64,000 nt of DNA, from contig NZ_JAFLND010000003.1 of assembly GCF_017313105.1 (NCBI RefSeq), forward strand, positions 560,879-624,878, read 5' to 3'. This document shows positions 26,859 through 36,091 of the stretch, piece after piece. Made by a program: the position numbers and the translations under genes. Position 1 is the first letter of the stretch; every line of letters begins with the position of its first letter. This DNA comes from [Muricauda] lutisoli (nom. illeg.) (lineage in GTDB: Bacteria; Bacteroidota; Bacteroidia; Flavobacteriales; Flavobacteriaceae). Below the pieces are notes generated by a model. The model saw only the letters and a program-made list of their open reading frames with translations, did not search any database and was not told the DNA's origin.

Positions 26859-29258
26859 TTAAGCAACTTTACCAATAACCTTGATAGTTGCGTTTTTATT
26901 CATTTTTGAAAAGAGTAGCGGACCATTTACAGGTTTGGTAACCAGATCATTTGCCCCCAGTTTAAATATTTTTTTTCTGGTTTGACTGGTGTTGTCGGCC
27001 GTAAGTACGATAATTGGAATTTGTGTATCGCAGTTGGCCTTGCCACTTCTAATCATGGAAGTTGTTTCAAAACCGTCCATTTCTGGCATTTGAAGATCCA
27101 TTAGAATCATATCAAATGTTTTTTCTTTCATTATTTCCAGTGCCTCTTTTCCATTATTCGCGATGGTCAGGTTGGCCTTGGTCCAATTCTTTTTAAATAA
27201 AAGTTTTACGACAGTCTGGTTCATTTTGTTGTCCTCGACATACAGAATGTTTCCGGTTTCCATTTGTACCTTGGAAATCGGTTCTTGGGATTCGTCTGGA
27301 ACAGATACTTTATCTTCATCAATCTCAAAGCCTAAGCTCAGCTCACAAATAGTTCCCTGTTTTGGGTTGTTTTTAAGGTGTATCGTCCCTTTTTGGAGAT
27401 CAACGTAGGTTTTGACGATATAAAGACCCAAGCCCAAACCGCTGAACTCACGCTTGTCCCTAAAGGATTTTTTAGTGAAGGATTCAAATATGGTACTCAT
27501 TTTTTCTTCCGAAATCCCAATACCCGTGTCTTTAATCCTGAAGTCTATTTTAGCTCGGTCACCTTTTTTATTGCAGACTACCTCAATAGCTACACTTCCT
27601 TTATTGGTGAACTTTACGGCGTTGTCCAAAAGATGGTTGAGAATCTGTGCCAATTTTGCTTTGTCCCCAACAATTCTGGCGGGTAAATCATCTGAGATTA
27701 ATGTATTAAAAGCCAAGCCTTTTGCTGTTGCCTTCTTTTCCTGTAATGTCAAAATCTTTTGTAACGTAGCATTTAGATCAAAAGGGACTTCTTTTAATTC
27801 TTGGTCTCCTTTTTCAATTACGGTAAAGTCCAAGATATCCTCAATGTAGCCCAATAGGTTTTTTGAGGAACTAAGGAGCATCTTACATTTTTCATCCAGA
27901 TTTTCTTCATCTTTATTTTCCTGTAATGAGGTAGCTACACCCATGATCAAGTTGAGGGGCGTTCGAAGCTCATGGCTGATATTGGATAAAAAGGACGATT
28001 TTATTTCGTTCATATCCTCTGCACGCTGTAGCGCAAGCATTTGATTTTGCTCATTTTCCATCCGAAGATTTCGAATTCTATTGCTCATGGATATGGATAG
28101 GAATATAATTTCAAAACCAATTCCGAATTTGGTGCCGTTGCTCGTAAAAAAGGAGTTTTCGATGGTATTGAAATTGTTCAGGATAAAAACCACAAAACCT
28201 AGCACCAAAAAGGAAATACCGATCACAAAGAAGATATCTACCTTTTGTTTTTTGAACTTCATTACGGCCAGTGAGGCTATCATGTGAACCAGCACCAAGA
28301 TGCCAATCCCATTGGCCAAAGGATAGCAATATTCAAAATTGGATGGTATGGCCAAAAGCAAAACGCCAATGGCTATGGCCAATCCCATTATTTTATTCGC
28401 ATTATGTAAAAACGGACTGTTTTTCTTTAGGTTAAGAAAAGCATCCCCGTATTTTCCAAAGAAAAAGAGCGAAACAAATGCGGTGAGCAAAACAGATCTA
28501 TCTGAAAGCCAACCCCCTTGTGGCGTAAAGTATTGGTGAAAAAATCCATCCAGGGAAAATTGCATCAAGGCTATAAAGAGCACATAGAGGGCATAGTAAA
28601 TAAATGCCTTGTCCTTTAAGGCGAAAAAGAAAAATAGGTATATGATGAAAGCCAAGATCAAAATACCATAAAAGAAGCCGTAAAATACCTGCTCTTTATA
28701 GGTGAGGTTAAAAAAACTCGCCTCTTGATAAAGTTTCATCGGGAGCATTACTACTTCGCCATCACTTTTTAGATGGATGTAGGCCTGTATTTTTTGACCT
28801 GGTCTAAGACCTATGTCAAAAATGGATTTTCTGTGCTGTATGGTTTTTTTGGAAAAGGGAATTTTATCGCCGCTATATTGTTTTTCAACGGTATTGGTGT
28901 CATCAACAAGAAATAGGTTTACCACATCTGTTATGGGGCGTGCGGTTTCCAAATAATATTGTTTGTATCGGTCCGTTGTGTTTTGCAAGGAAAAGGTCAG
29001 CCAATAGTTGTCACTTGAAAATCCCAGGTTTTCCTTTAAACTTGTCAATGGAACAAACTCCAGCTTGCGATTGTTCCTGACTTCTTCAAAACTATAGTCT
29101 TTTTGCCCTGCCAGTAAAACCGAAGTTATTGGACGTAACGAAATAACATCTTGTTTATTGGTGTTTTCCTGGGAATGTGCATTAAAATTAGTGGATACGA
29201 TCAGAAACAAAAGGATACCTATCCTCGTGTACAATGTATGGGGGATGATCTGGCGCAT
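26859..29258 (-). CDS. 7TM-DISM hybrid sensor histidine kinase/response regulator
   Basis: The 799-residue product has a signal peptide (1-30), an extracellular 7TMR-DISMED2-type beta domain (about 40-180) and a seven-helix membrane block (about 190-395). A HisKA domain follows with the phospho-acceptor H429 (SNISHELRTP), then an HATPase with N-box N546 (DNAVKFTNKG) and G-boxes DTGIGI and SGLGLGLYIVK. The C-terminal receiver has its Asp at 721 (MDLQMPEMDGFE). There is no output or HPt domain, so the phosphate must pass to another protein. The 7TMR-DISM family is thought to sense carbohydrates or other small ligands. No partner is encoded next to it. Confidence 0.93.
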   Translation of the reverse strand: MRQIIPHTLYTRIGILLFLIVSTNFNAHSQENTNKQDVISLRPITSVLLAGQKDYSFEEVRNNRKLEFVPLTSLKENLGFSSDNYWLTFSLQNTTDRYKQYYLETARPITDVVNLFLVDDTNTVEKQYSGDKIPFSKKTIQHRKSIFDIGLRPGQKIQAYIHLKSDGEVVMLPMKLYQEASFFNLTYKEQVFYGFFYGILILAFIIYLFFFFALKDKAFIYYALYVLFIALMQFSLDGFFHQYFTPQGGWLSDRSVLLTAFVSLFFFGKYGDAFLNLKKNSPFLHNANKIMGLAIAIGVLLLAIPSNFEYCYPLANGIGILVLVHMIASLAVMKFKKQKVDIFFVIGISFLVLGFVVFILNNFNTIENSFFTSNGTKFGIGFEIIFLSISMSNRIRNLRMENEQNQMLALQRAEDMNEIKSSFLSNISHELRTPLNLIMGVATSLQENKDEENLDEKCKMLLSSSKNLLGYIEDILDFTVIEKGDQELKEVPFDLNATLQKILTLQEKKATAKGLAFNTLISDDLPARIVGDKAKLAQILNHLLDNAVKFTNKGSVAIEVVCNKKGDRAKIDFRIKDTGIGISEEKMSTIFESFTKKSFRDKREFSGLGLGLYIVKTYVDLQKGTIHLKNNPKQGTICELSLGFEIDEDKVSVPDESQEPISKVQMETGNILYVEDNKMNQTVVKLLFKKNWTKANLTIANNGKEALEIMKEKTFDMILMDLQMPEMDGFETTSMIRSGKANCDTQIPIIVLTADNTSQTRKKIFKLGANDLVTKPVNGPLLFSKMNKNATIKVIGKVA

Positions 29259-29500
29259 TAAGTAGGCATTATATGGATATCACTCTTTGGGAAAGTGAAA
29301 TCCTGTTTGTTGGTTTAATTTTCTAACGTTCAAGTTAGTTGATTAGTACGCCATAAAATTGGTAACTAACAATGTTTAGACGTAATTGAAAAAATCCTCG
29401 ATGAAAGGCAAAAAATATTGAAAGGAATCCACATTCTTCGTGACTAAACTAATCTGTTTGGGCAATTGTTTACATGCCTTAGCATATTAAACCGAGTGTT

Positions 29501-29944
29501 ATGAATAAAATTTTAGTGGTTCTTTTGTTGGTAACGGGAACATGTGGCTTAGCCCAAAACACGGATTACAATACGAAGAATGGGTACGCTGTGAAAGGTT
29601 ATGACGTGGTATCGTATTTTGATGGAATCCCATTGGAAGGAAAAAAGGAGTTTTCTACAATTTATGATGGAGCCATGTTCAAGTTCCATAACCAGGACAA
29701 TTTGAATACGTTTAAGGATGCGCCATCTGATTATGTGCCCAAATACGGAGGCTATTGTGCATATGCTATGGCCGTAAACGGTAAAAAGGTAAATGTGGAC
29801 CCCAAGACCTATGAAATTAGGGAAGGAAAACTTTACCTATTTTACAACAAGGGAAAAAATAATACGCTGGATTTTTGGCTTAACTCCTCTCCAAATGAGT
29901 TGGTTTCCCAAGCGGATAAAAATTGGGAGAAAATAAAGAATTGA
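29501..29944 (+). CDS. Secreted YHS domain-containing protein
   Basis: This 147-residue exported protein has a signal peptide ending at about residue 19 (TGTCGLAQ), followed by one YHS-type domain: KGYDVVSYF, then KFHNQDNLNTFKDAP and YGGYCAYAMA. YHS domains are small folds found alone or in copper-handling enzymes; the lone secreted form has no established role. The 240-base gap before it shows no clear promoter or other feature. DinB starts 65 bases downstream on the same strand. Confidence 0.88.
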   Translation: MNKILVVLLLVTGTCGLAQNTDYNTKNGYAVKGYDVVSYFDGIPLEGKKEFSTIYDGAMFKFHNQDNLNTFKDAPSDYVPKYGGYCAYAMAVNGKKVNVDPKTYEIREGKLYLFYNKGKNNTLDFWLNSSPNELVSQADKNWEKIKN

Positions 29945-30009
29945 ATATTCTTTCTATCTTATACTCAAATTCATCAAAAAACGAATAAAACAACCAATAA
30001 CTAAACATC

Positions 30010-30495
30010 ATGTTCAAATCTTCCTTGCAAACTTTGGAGCAGTTTAAGCAGGTGTTGGCCGACCTGCCCAAAGATTGTTATTCCCAATCATGTCATATAT
30101 TGTCCAATGCCACTATTGGGCAGCATACCAGGCATATTATAGAGCTATATCTTTGTTTGATACATGGATACGAGCTTTCGGATGTTTCCTATGATCGTAG
30201 GGAACGCAACCTACAGATCGAACAGGATTTGAATTATGCACTGGATAGGTTGACATACATTCAAGAGCATTTGAAAAAGCCGAATAAGGCCATCAAAATT
30301 ACTTATGAGTTGGCAGGAGAGGAAAACTGTATGGATTCCAATTATTTTAGGGAAGTCATGTATAATTTGGAGCATACCATCCATCACCAGGCATTGATCA
30401 AAGTGGGCATTAAGCATTTTTCCGAACAAGAAATTCCAGAATCTTTTGGGGTGGCACCATCTACCCTACAATACCGAAAGGCATGTGCACAGTAA
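30010..30495 (+). CDS. DinB-family four-helix metal-binding protein
   Basis: This 161-residue soluble helical protein has histidines placed as in the DinB/YfiT superfamily: H-T-R-H near residues 38-41 and EHTIHH near 120-125, which would form the metal site. Some members are thiol-dependent transferases (bacillithiol or mycothiol S-transferases). A bacillithiol reductase homologue is encoded 3.7 kb downstream, which fits but does not prove such a role. It overlaps the NRDE gene by 13 bases. Confidence 0.8.
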   Translation: MFKSSLQTLEQFKQVLADLPKDCYSQSCHILSNATIGQHTRHIIELYLCLIHGYELSDVSYDRRERNLQIEQDLNYALDRLTYIQEHLKKPNKAIKITYELAGEENCMDSNYFREVMYNLEHTIHHQALIKVGIKHFSEQEIPESFGVAPSTLQYRKACAQ

Positions 30496-31199
30496 GTTTT
30501 GTTTCTTCAGGTGGTAGACGACTGATTACCTCTAACCGCGATGAACATGTTTCAAGACCTTTGGCCTTGCGCCCCCAAGAGGAAACCATAGGTTCGGTCA
30601 AGGTACTTTTTCCAAAGGACCCAAAAGCGGGCGGCACTTGGTTTGCCCTTAACGAAAATGGTTCGGTGGCCGTGATTCTTAACGGAGGTTTCGTCAACCA
30701 CGTATCAATTGGAAATTATGCCCGTAGCCGGGGCTTGGTGCTTTTGGACGTAATCGCATCCGAACAACCTTATGATCTGCTTCAGGAAATGCCACTCCTT
30801 CACATAGAACCTTTCACCTTGGTGTTGTTCAATGGTAGCTTGTTGGAGTTTAGATGGGACGGCCATCAGAAATATTATAGACCTTTGGATGCAACAAAAA
30901 ACCATATTTGGTCCTCCGCTACGCTTTATAAAGATGAAGTGATTGAACATCGAAGAAAGCTTTTTCAGAGATTTATTGATGGAAACACCCAAATATCTGC
31001 AAAAGAAGTGGTCGACTTTCATTCCAATAACCATGACGATTTTGAAAACGGATTTATAATTGATCGTGATTCGGGTCTTAAAACTTTTAGTGTAACCCAA
31101 GCCATTTTGGATAGTGAGGAAATTGTGATGCGCCACTTGGATCTGTTGAACGACAAATTTTTTGAGGTGCCTTTTTCACCTAGCCAACTTACTTTTTAA
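30483..31199 (+). CDS. NRDE (TANGO2-like) family protein
   Basis: The 238-residue product begins with Met-Cys and carries the family hallmark SNRDEHVSRP (residues 17-26), followed by GGTWFALNENG and AVILNGG. The N-terminal Cys suggests an Ntn-hydrolase fold after Met removal, as proposed for the family. The eukaryotic relative TANGO2 affects heme and lipid handling; the bacterial function is not settled. Translation is coupled to the upstream DinB gene by overlap, and the ATP-grasp gene begins five bases later. Confidence 0.86.
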   Translation: MCTVSFVSSGGRRLITSNRDEHVSRPLALRPQEETIGSVKVLFPKDPKAGGTWFALNENGSVAVILNGGFVNHVSIGNYARSRGLVLLDVIASEQPYDLLQEMPLLHIEPFTLVLFNGSLLEFRWDGHQKYYRPLDATKNHIWSSATLYKDEVIEHRRKLFQRFIDGNTQISAKEVVDFHSNNHDDFENGFIIDRDSGLKTFSVTQAILDSEEIVMRHLDLLNDKFFEVPFSPSQLTF

Positions 31200-31204
31200 T
31201 TGCC

Positions 31205-32245
31205 ATGGATTCGCTAAAACTAATATGGCATCGAATTACCCATTGGGAATATTGGCCGTTTTGGCTGATTTATTATCCCATGTTTCCTGTGTGGTTGTAC
31301 TATTCCATTAAGGCGCGTTCCTTTTTCTTTTTTAACGCTGCCAATCCGGGAATGAAAAATGGAGGTATGGCCATGATATCCAAAATGGATATTTATAATA
31401 TGATTCCCGATCGGTTTATTCCCAAAACACTGTTTATTGATAAAGATGAGTCCCCTCAATCGGCGCTGGAACGTGTATTGGAACAAGGGATAAGTTTTCC
31501 TTTTATTGCCAAACCGAACATAGGGATGAAGGCCTTTGGGGTGGAAAAGATTCACAACAAGGACGAGTTTCGGGACTATGTGGATTGGAGTCCTTCCCAT
31601 TTTTTGGTGCAAGAACTGATTCCGTATCAAAAAGAGGTGGGCATATTTTATGTTCGCCAGCCCAATGAAGCACATGGCAAGATAACGGGAGTGGTATCCA
31701 AGGAATTTTTATCCATCACAGGCGATGGTAGGCATACCATGTCGCAACTTATCAAAAAGAATCCACGAAGCCACTTACAGTTAAAAGTACTGGAACAGAA
31801 GTTTGGCAAAAGGCTTCAAAAGGTATTGGAAAAGGGAGAGCAATTTATCTTGGTGCCTTACGGAAGCCATACCCGAGGAGCCAAGTTTGTGGATATAAGC
31901 CATAAGATCAATGAGGGGTTGGTGCAAACCATTGATGGGATCTGCTCCCAAATGAAAGGGTTTTATTACGGACGATTGGATGTACTTTACCATACATTCG
32001 AGGAGCTCTGCCAGGGAAAGAACTTCAGCATTATTGAAGTGAACGGGGCAGGAGGGGAGGCCACCCATATTTATGATCCCAAACATTCCCTGTTCTGGGC
32101 ATGGCGGGAAGTTGCCCGCCATTGGGGCATGTTGTGTGACATTAGTATAGCCAATAAAAAGGCAGGCCACACTTATTTAAGTTTTAAGGATGGCCGGACC
32201 ATGCTCAGGGAAACGGGCGCCTTGCAGTCACAACTGAAATTTTAG
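31205..32245 (+). CDS. ATP-grasp enzyme, D-Ala-D-Ala ligase-like
   Basis: The product has 346 residues. The N-terminal 80 residues are strongly aromatic (HWEYWPFWLIYYPMFPVW), suggesting membrane association. An ATP-grasp core follows: PFIAKPNIGMKAFG (nucleotide Lys), LVQELIPYQKEVGIFY, and the metal site EVNGAGGEATHIYDP. It differs from true Ddl in its N-terminal domain, so I would not call it ddl, although ddl is missing from the dcw operon. The substrate is unknown. It is the last gene of the DinB-NRDE-ATP-grasp operon. Confidence 0.8.
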   Translation: MDSLKLIWHRITHWEYWPFWLIYYPMFPVWLYYSIKARSFFFFNAANPGMKNGGMAMISKMDIYNMIPDRFIPKTLFIDKDESPQSALERVLEQGISFPFIAKPNIGMKAFGVEKIHNKDEFRDYVDWSPSHFLVQELIPYQKEVGIFYVRQPNEAHGKITGVVSKEFLSITGDGRHTMSQLIKKNPRSHLQLKVLEQKFGKRLQKVLEKGEQFILVPYGSHTRGAKFVDISHKINEGLVQTIDGICSQMKGFYYGRLDVLYHTFEELCQGKNFSIIEVNGAGGEATHIYDPKHSLFWAWREVARHWGMLCDISIANKKAGHTYLSFKDGRTMLRETGALQSQLKF

Positions 32246-32251
32246 GAGGTT

Positions 32252-32725
32252 TTAGAGGATATCCTGAATATAATTTTCCATAGAGCTGGGTTCTGTAGTC
32301 GGCGCAAATCGTTTTACGGGATTTCCTGTTTTATCAATCACAAATTTGGTGAAGTTCCATTTGATTTTTCCACCCAATAGGCCGCTCAATTCCGATTTCA
32401 AATACTTGAAAATAGGATGGGCATCGCTTCCATTGACGTCGATTTTGGCAAACATGGGAAAGGAGACCCCATAATTCATTTGGCAAAACTCTTGGATATC
32501 ATCGGCGCTACCAGGTTCTTGGTTTCCAAATTGATTGCATGGAAAACCTAAAATGACCAACCCTTGGTCCTTATAGGTCTTATACAGTGATTCCAGACCT
32601 TCATATTGGGGTGTTAATCCGCACTTACTGGCGGTATTGACAACCACAACGGTTTTGCCTGTGTATTTTTCCATGGACTCTTGTGTACCGTCCAATCGTT
32701 CCGCTTTAAACTTGTAGAATTCCAT
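32252..32725 (-). CDS. Glutathione peroxidase-like thiol peroxidase (Cys type)
   Basis: The product has 157 residues from ATG 32725 ([13 protein letters not shown]); the longer frame to 32785 reads into the DoxX gene and is rejected. The catalytic Cys35 replaces selenocysteine ([12 protein letters not shown]). The other active-site motifs, [12 protein letters not shown] and [10 protein letters not shown], are present. Such bacterial enzymes reduce peroxides with thioredoxin rather than glutathione. It lies five bases after the DoxX gene, forming an oxidative-stress pair. Confidence 0.92.
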   Translation of the reverse strand: MEFYKFKAERLDGTQESMEKYTGKTVVVVNTASKCGLTPQYEGLESLYKTYKDQGLVILGFPCNQFGNQEPGSADDIQEFCQMNYGVSFPMFAKIDVNGSDAHPIFKYLKSELSGLLGGKIKWNFTKFVIDKTGNPVKRFAPTTEPSSMENYIQDIL

Positions 32726-32730
32726 AGCTG

Positions 32731-33156
32731 CTATTTTTGTTTGTTTGTAAGATATTTTAATGCTCCGGTGGACCATAATGCCCAAAGTATCAATACGGGC
32801 TGAAAAAACAGACGGATAAATCTTTTAAGGTCAGTGTCCAGTCCAAAAGCATCGATCCCGTTTGTGTATTGCGAAATGTTTCCAGGGAATATCAATACAT
32901 AGAAAATGGCCAGTGCAATGCCTGCTTTTACCTTGTGTTTTACCAAAAAGACCATAGCAAGCCCCAGAAGTATCTCAAAAACGCCGGAAGCCACCACTAC
33001 AAAATCCATAAAGGCTTCACTTGTAGGCAGCCATCGGGGCACTTGGGCCTGAAATTCCTCGCGTTGAAAGGTGAGGTGACCAATACCGGCCATCATCATC
33101 AAAAGGCCCAGGATAACCCTAAATAAATTTTGAGTGGAACTTGTAGTGTTGCTCAT
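32731..33156 (-). CDS. DoxX family membrane protein
   Basis: This 141-residue protein has four predicted membrane helices (about 10-28, 48-68, 74-93 and 110-130) and the DoxX-like motifs [13 protein letters not shown] and [13 protein letters not shown]. Members are linked to redox or thiol-related membrane complexes in some bacteria, but the biochemical role is unclear. It is the first gene of a two-gene unit with the peroxidase gene. Confidence 0.85.
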   Translation of the reverse strand: MSNTTSSTQNLFRVILGLLMMMAGIGHLTFQREEFQAQVPRWLPTSEAFMDFVVVASGVFEILLGLAMVFLVKHKVKAGIALAIFYVLIFPGNISQYTNGIDAFGLDTDLKRFIRLFFQPVLILWALWSTGALKYLTNKQK

Positions 33157-33238
33157 TTGAAAACTTTTTCAGATTCCTTTAAATATAATCATATCTAAAG
33201 GGAAGCCTTTTTTTAAAAGCGACAAATGTTAACTCAAA

Positions 33239-34225
33239 TCAAGATTTTTCCTCTGCCATTCCCATTTTCTTCTTGATGGCATTCATGATAATTGGCGCAT
33301 GGATGCGTGAGTTTTCTATGAACCATTTGTGGGTTTCCATGCCGCCGCAGATGACACCTGCCAGAAATAGTCCATCAATGTTGGTCTCCATGGTCTCAGG
33401 GTCGTAGGTAGGGAGTCTTTTTGGGTCGTCTGACAAAGTGATTCCCAGTTTTTCCAAAAAGGCAAAATTGGGACGATACCCTGTCAAGGCCAGCACAAAG
33501 TCATTTTCCAAAGTAACTTCCCCTTCCGGTGAATTGATGACAATTTCATGGGGTTTTATCTCCTTAACAGTGGAATTGTAGTACGCTTTAATACTGCCTT
33601 CCTCAATACGGTTGATGATATCGGGGCGTACCCAATATTTTACGCGGGGACCCACTTCTGGACCGCGAATAACAAGGGTTACTTCTGCACCCTTTCGCCA
33701 ACATTCCAAAGCGGCATCTATGGCGGAGTTACTGGCACCTACAACTACCAATTTTTGACTTGCATAAAAGTGTGGATCGTTGTAGTAATGGGATACTTTG
33801 GGCAAATCCTCACCGGGAACCCCCATGTTGTTGGGGAGGTCGTAAAATCCGGTTGCCACAACCACATTTTTAGCTTGGTACTCATCTTTATCGGTCTTGA
33901 CCAAAAACACTTCTCCCTGTTTTTCGGTATCCAATACCTTTTCAAAAAGATGGATATTGAGTTTGTTCGAGGTCACGATCCTTCGGTAATATTCCAACGC
34001 TTCGTTGCGTTTGGGTTTGGCCTCCTTGCTAATGAACGGTATTTCGTCTATCTCGAGCTTTTCGGAAGAAGAGAAGAACTGCATGTTCACAGGGTAGTTG
34101 AACAAGGAATTCACAATGGGTCCTTTTTCTATAATGATATAGGAAATTCCCTGTTTTTTGGCTTCTAGGCCACATGCTATTCCGATAGGGCCGCCCCCAA
34201 TGATGACAACATCAAATTGCTGCAT
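33239..34225 (-). CDS. ypdA: YpdA-type bacillithiol disulfide reductase
   Basis: This 328-residue FAD/NADPH oxidoreductase has the FAD-binding GGGPIG at residues 10-15 and the NADPH-binding GASNSAIDAALE mid-protein, with the YPVNMQFFSSSEKLEI segment typical of YpdA. In Firmicutes YpdA reduces bacillithiol disulfide; flavobacteria are among the non-Firmicutes said to make bacillithiol, so the role is plausible. Its ATG shares one base with the rpe stop, so the two are co-transcribed. Confidence 0.88.
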   Translation of the reverse strand: MQQFDVVIIGGGPIGIACGLEAKKQGISYIIIEKGPIVNSLFNYPVNMQFFSSSEKLEIDEIPFISKEAKPKRNEALEYYRRIVTSNKLNIHLFEKVLDTEKQGEVFLVKTDKDEYQAKNVVVATGFYDLPNNMGVPGEDLPKVSHYYNDPHFYASQKLVVVGASNSAIDAALECWRKGAEVTLVIRGPEVGPRVKYWVRPDIINRIEEGSIKAYYNSTVKEIKPHEIVINSPEGEVTLENDFVLALTGYRPNFAFLEKLGITLSDDPKRLPTYDPETMETNIDGLFLAGVICGGMETHKWFIENSRIHAPIIMNAIKKKMGMAEEKS

Positions 34226-34884
34226 TATGCTATTTCTTCTTTTAATTTTTTAATCGTTTCGGTCGGGTTGGCACTCTTAAATATAAAACTGCCCGCAACC
34301 AGAACATCCGCTCCAGTATCGATCAGTTTCTTTGCATTTTCCGCATTTACGCCCCCATCGATTTCAATTAAGGTGTTTGTGTTCTTGCGGTTGATCAATT
34401 CTTTTAGGTCGGCCACTTTTTGATAGGTGTTCTCGATAAAGGATTGTCCCCCAAATCCGGGGTTAACGCTCATTACGATAACAATGTCTATATCTTGGAT
34501 AGTGTCTTCCAGTAATCTAACAGATGTGTGTGGGGTAATGGCCACTCCTGCTTTCATTCCTTCTGCTTTAATGGCTTGTAAGGTTCTGTGCAAATGCGGA
34601 CATGCCTCATAGTGAACGGTCAAATGATTCACCCCTAGGTCAGCAAATGTTTTGATATATCTGTCCGGATCAACAATCATCAAGTGTGCGTCCAATGGCT
34701 TTTTGGCATGTTTGGCAATAGCTTGTATCACGGGCATTCCAAAGGAAATGTTCGGAACAAAAACACCATCCATAACATCCAAATGAAACCAGTCGGCATC
34801 ACTTTGGTTCACCATTTCTATTTCTTTTTGAAGATTGGCAAAGTCGGATGCCAAAAGCGAAGGAGCGATCATTGATTTGTTCAT
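34225..34884 (-). CDS. rpe: Ribulose-phosphate 3-epimerase
   Basis: This 219-residue TIM-barrel enzyme interconverts D-ribulose-5-P and D-xylulose-5-P in the pentose phosphate pathway. Metal and catalytic motifs are visible: HLDVMDGVFVPN, AHLMI, HYEA, VMSVNPGFGGQ and EIDGGVN. The start at 34884 leaves only four bases to the -7 element; ATG 34872 (MIAPSLLASDF), four codons in, would give a normal short leader and match the family N-terminus, so the true start may be there. Confidence 0.95.
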   Translation of the reverse strand: MNKSMIAPSLLASDFANLQKEIEMVNQSDADWFHLDVMDGVFVPNISFGMPVIQAIAKHAKKPLDAHLMIVDPDRYIKTFADLGVNHLTVHYEACPHLHRTLQAIKAEGMKAGVAITPHTSVRLLEDTIQDIDIVIVMSVNPGFGGQSFIENTYQKVADLKELINRKNTNTLIEIDGGVNAENAKKLIDTGADVLVAGSFIFKSANPTETIKKLKEEIA

Positions 34885-34888
34885 GTTA

Positions 34889-34896
34889 CAAAGTTA
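34889..34896 (-). promoter_or_regulatory. -7 element of the rpe-ypdA operon
   Basis: The minus strand reads TAACTTTG, an exact TAnnTTTG match. Its position very near the annotated ATG argues for the internal start at 34872 or a leaderless message. Confidence 0.5.
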
Positions 34897-34920
34897 GCCA
34901 ATTAAGGCCATCCTTAAACG

Positions 34921-34949
34921 AAAAAAACTCCGGTAATCAGCCGGAGTTT
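34921..34949 (-). terminator. Inverted-repeat terminator downstream of rpoD
   Basis: ACTCCGG pairs with CCGGAGT around a TAATCAG loop, with seven A bases on the left giving a U-tract for the minus strand. It is about 120 bases after the rpoD stop; the stretch between holds nothing recognisable. Confidence 0.75.
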
Positions 34950-35071
34950 ATTCATCAATCAAAAAACGAACAGTCATGATAAACTGTTATATCTTACTAA
35001 ATTACAACTTTCCTGCCAAAAATCAAATTTAAGGATAGTTTAACTGTAATTTATAGGGTGTTTTTCACACT

Positions 35072-35935
35072 TTATCCCAAATATGTTTTCAAAATCTTAC
35101 TTCTGGAGGTATGTTTTAACCTACGGATTGCTTTTTCTTTAATCTGACGAACTCTTTCTCTGGTAAGATCGAAAGTTTCACCGATTTCCTCCAATGTCAT
35201 GGAATGTTGTCCTGCCAAACCAAAGTAAAGTCTGATTACATCTGCCTCACGAGGGGTAAGGGTTTCCAATGCACGCTCGATTTCGGTACGAAGGGAATCG
35301 TGTAAAAGTTCCTTGTCCGGGTTTGGAGATTCACCACTGCGCAATACATCGTAAAGGTTGGAATCTTCACCATCGATCAATGGAGCATCCATGGATACGT
35401 GGCGGCCCGAGTTTTTCAAGGATTGCTTCACGTCTTCCACTGTCATGTCCAATTCTTTGGCAATTTCCTCTGCGGATGGTGGACGCTCGTGCGCTTGCTC
35501 CAAGAAAGCAAATGTTTTGTTGATCTTGTTGATGGAACCAATCTTGTTCAAGGGCAAACGTACAATACGGGATTGCTCTGCCAATGCTTGTAGAATGGAT
35601 TGGCGAATCCACCAAACGGCGTAAGAAATAAATTTAAATCCACGGGTTTCATCAAAACGCTGTGCGGCTTTGATCAGCCCCAAGTTTCCTTCATTGATCA
35701 AATCAGGAAGTGTCAATCCTTGGTTTTGGTACTGTTTTGCCACAGAAACCACGAACCTAAGGTTGGCTTTAGTTAATTTTTCCAAGGCTACTTGGTCTCC
35801 CGCTTTAATACGCTGTGCCAACTCCACCTCTTCATCGGCGGTAATCAAATCCACCTTACCGATTTCCTGCAAATACTTGTCCAACGAAGCGGTTTCCCTA
35901 TTGGTAACCTGTTTTGTAATCTTTAACTGTCTCAT
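35072..35935 (-). CDS. rpoD: Primary RNA polymerase sigma factor (short RpoD, Bacteroidota type)
   Basis: This 287-residue sigma-70 family factor has region 1.2 ([17 protein letters not shown]), region 2 with the -10-binding helix ([15 protein letters not shown]), region 3 and region 4 with a C-terminal helix-turn-helix ([24 protein letters not shown]). It lacks region 1.1 and the non-conserved insert, which is typical for the Bacteroidota housekeeping sigma that recognises TTG/TAnnTTTG promoters. Such promoter motifs occur repeatedly in this window. Confidence 0.95.
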   Translation of the reverse strand: MRQLKITKQVTNRETASLDKYLQEIGKVDLITADEEVELAQRIKAGDQVALEKLTKANLRFVVSVAKQYQNQGLTLPDLINEGNLGLIKAAQRFDETRGFKFISYAVWWIRQSILQALAEQSRIVRLPLNKIGSINKINKTFAFLEQAHERPPSAEEIAKELDMTVEDVKQSLKNSGRHVSMDAPLIDGEDSNLYDVLRSGESPNPDKELLHDSLRTEIERALETLTPREADVIRLYFGLAGQHSMTLEEIGETFDLTRERVRQIKEKAIRRLKHTSRSKILKTYLG

Positions 35936-36030
35936 CTAAAAAATCCCTTCAAATTAAATTTGTGAACCGGAGCTCATTAGGTTATACGTTCAAAAAACCA
36001 AAAAGTTACATTTTGGTTACATTTTTTTTA

Positions 36031-36066
36031 AAAGCAAAACCCCGAGGTGTTTACCCCGGGGTTGTT
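36031..36066 (-). terminator. Terminator of pnp
   Basis: AACCCCG pairs with CGGGGTT around a nine-to-twelve-base loop. A/T-rich sequence on the left gives a U-rich tail on the minus strand. It is 26 bases after the pnp stop. Confidence 0.78.
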
Positions 36067-36091
36067 TTTGTAGTTCAGGATTGTGCTGAAA

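Noticed and set aside
26859-29258. Pairing the hybrid kinase with the response regulator at 2587
   Set aside because: They are about 24 kb apart, and the regulator lacks the phospho-acceptor Asp, so there is no evidence for a cognate pair.
31205-32245. ATP-grasp gene as the missing ddl
   Set aside because: The N-terminal region is membrane-like and aromatic, unlike the Ddl N-terminal domain; only the ATP-grasp core is shared.
33548-34168. 206-codon plus-strand frame opposite ypdA
   Set aside because: Composition is Phe/Gly/Val-rich antisense noise, and ypdA has intact FAD and NADPH motifs.
34900-35071. Small frames in the rpoD-rpe gap
   Set aside because: The only ATG frames are about ten codons or shorter and run into the terminator.
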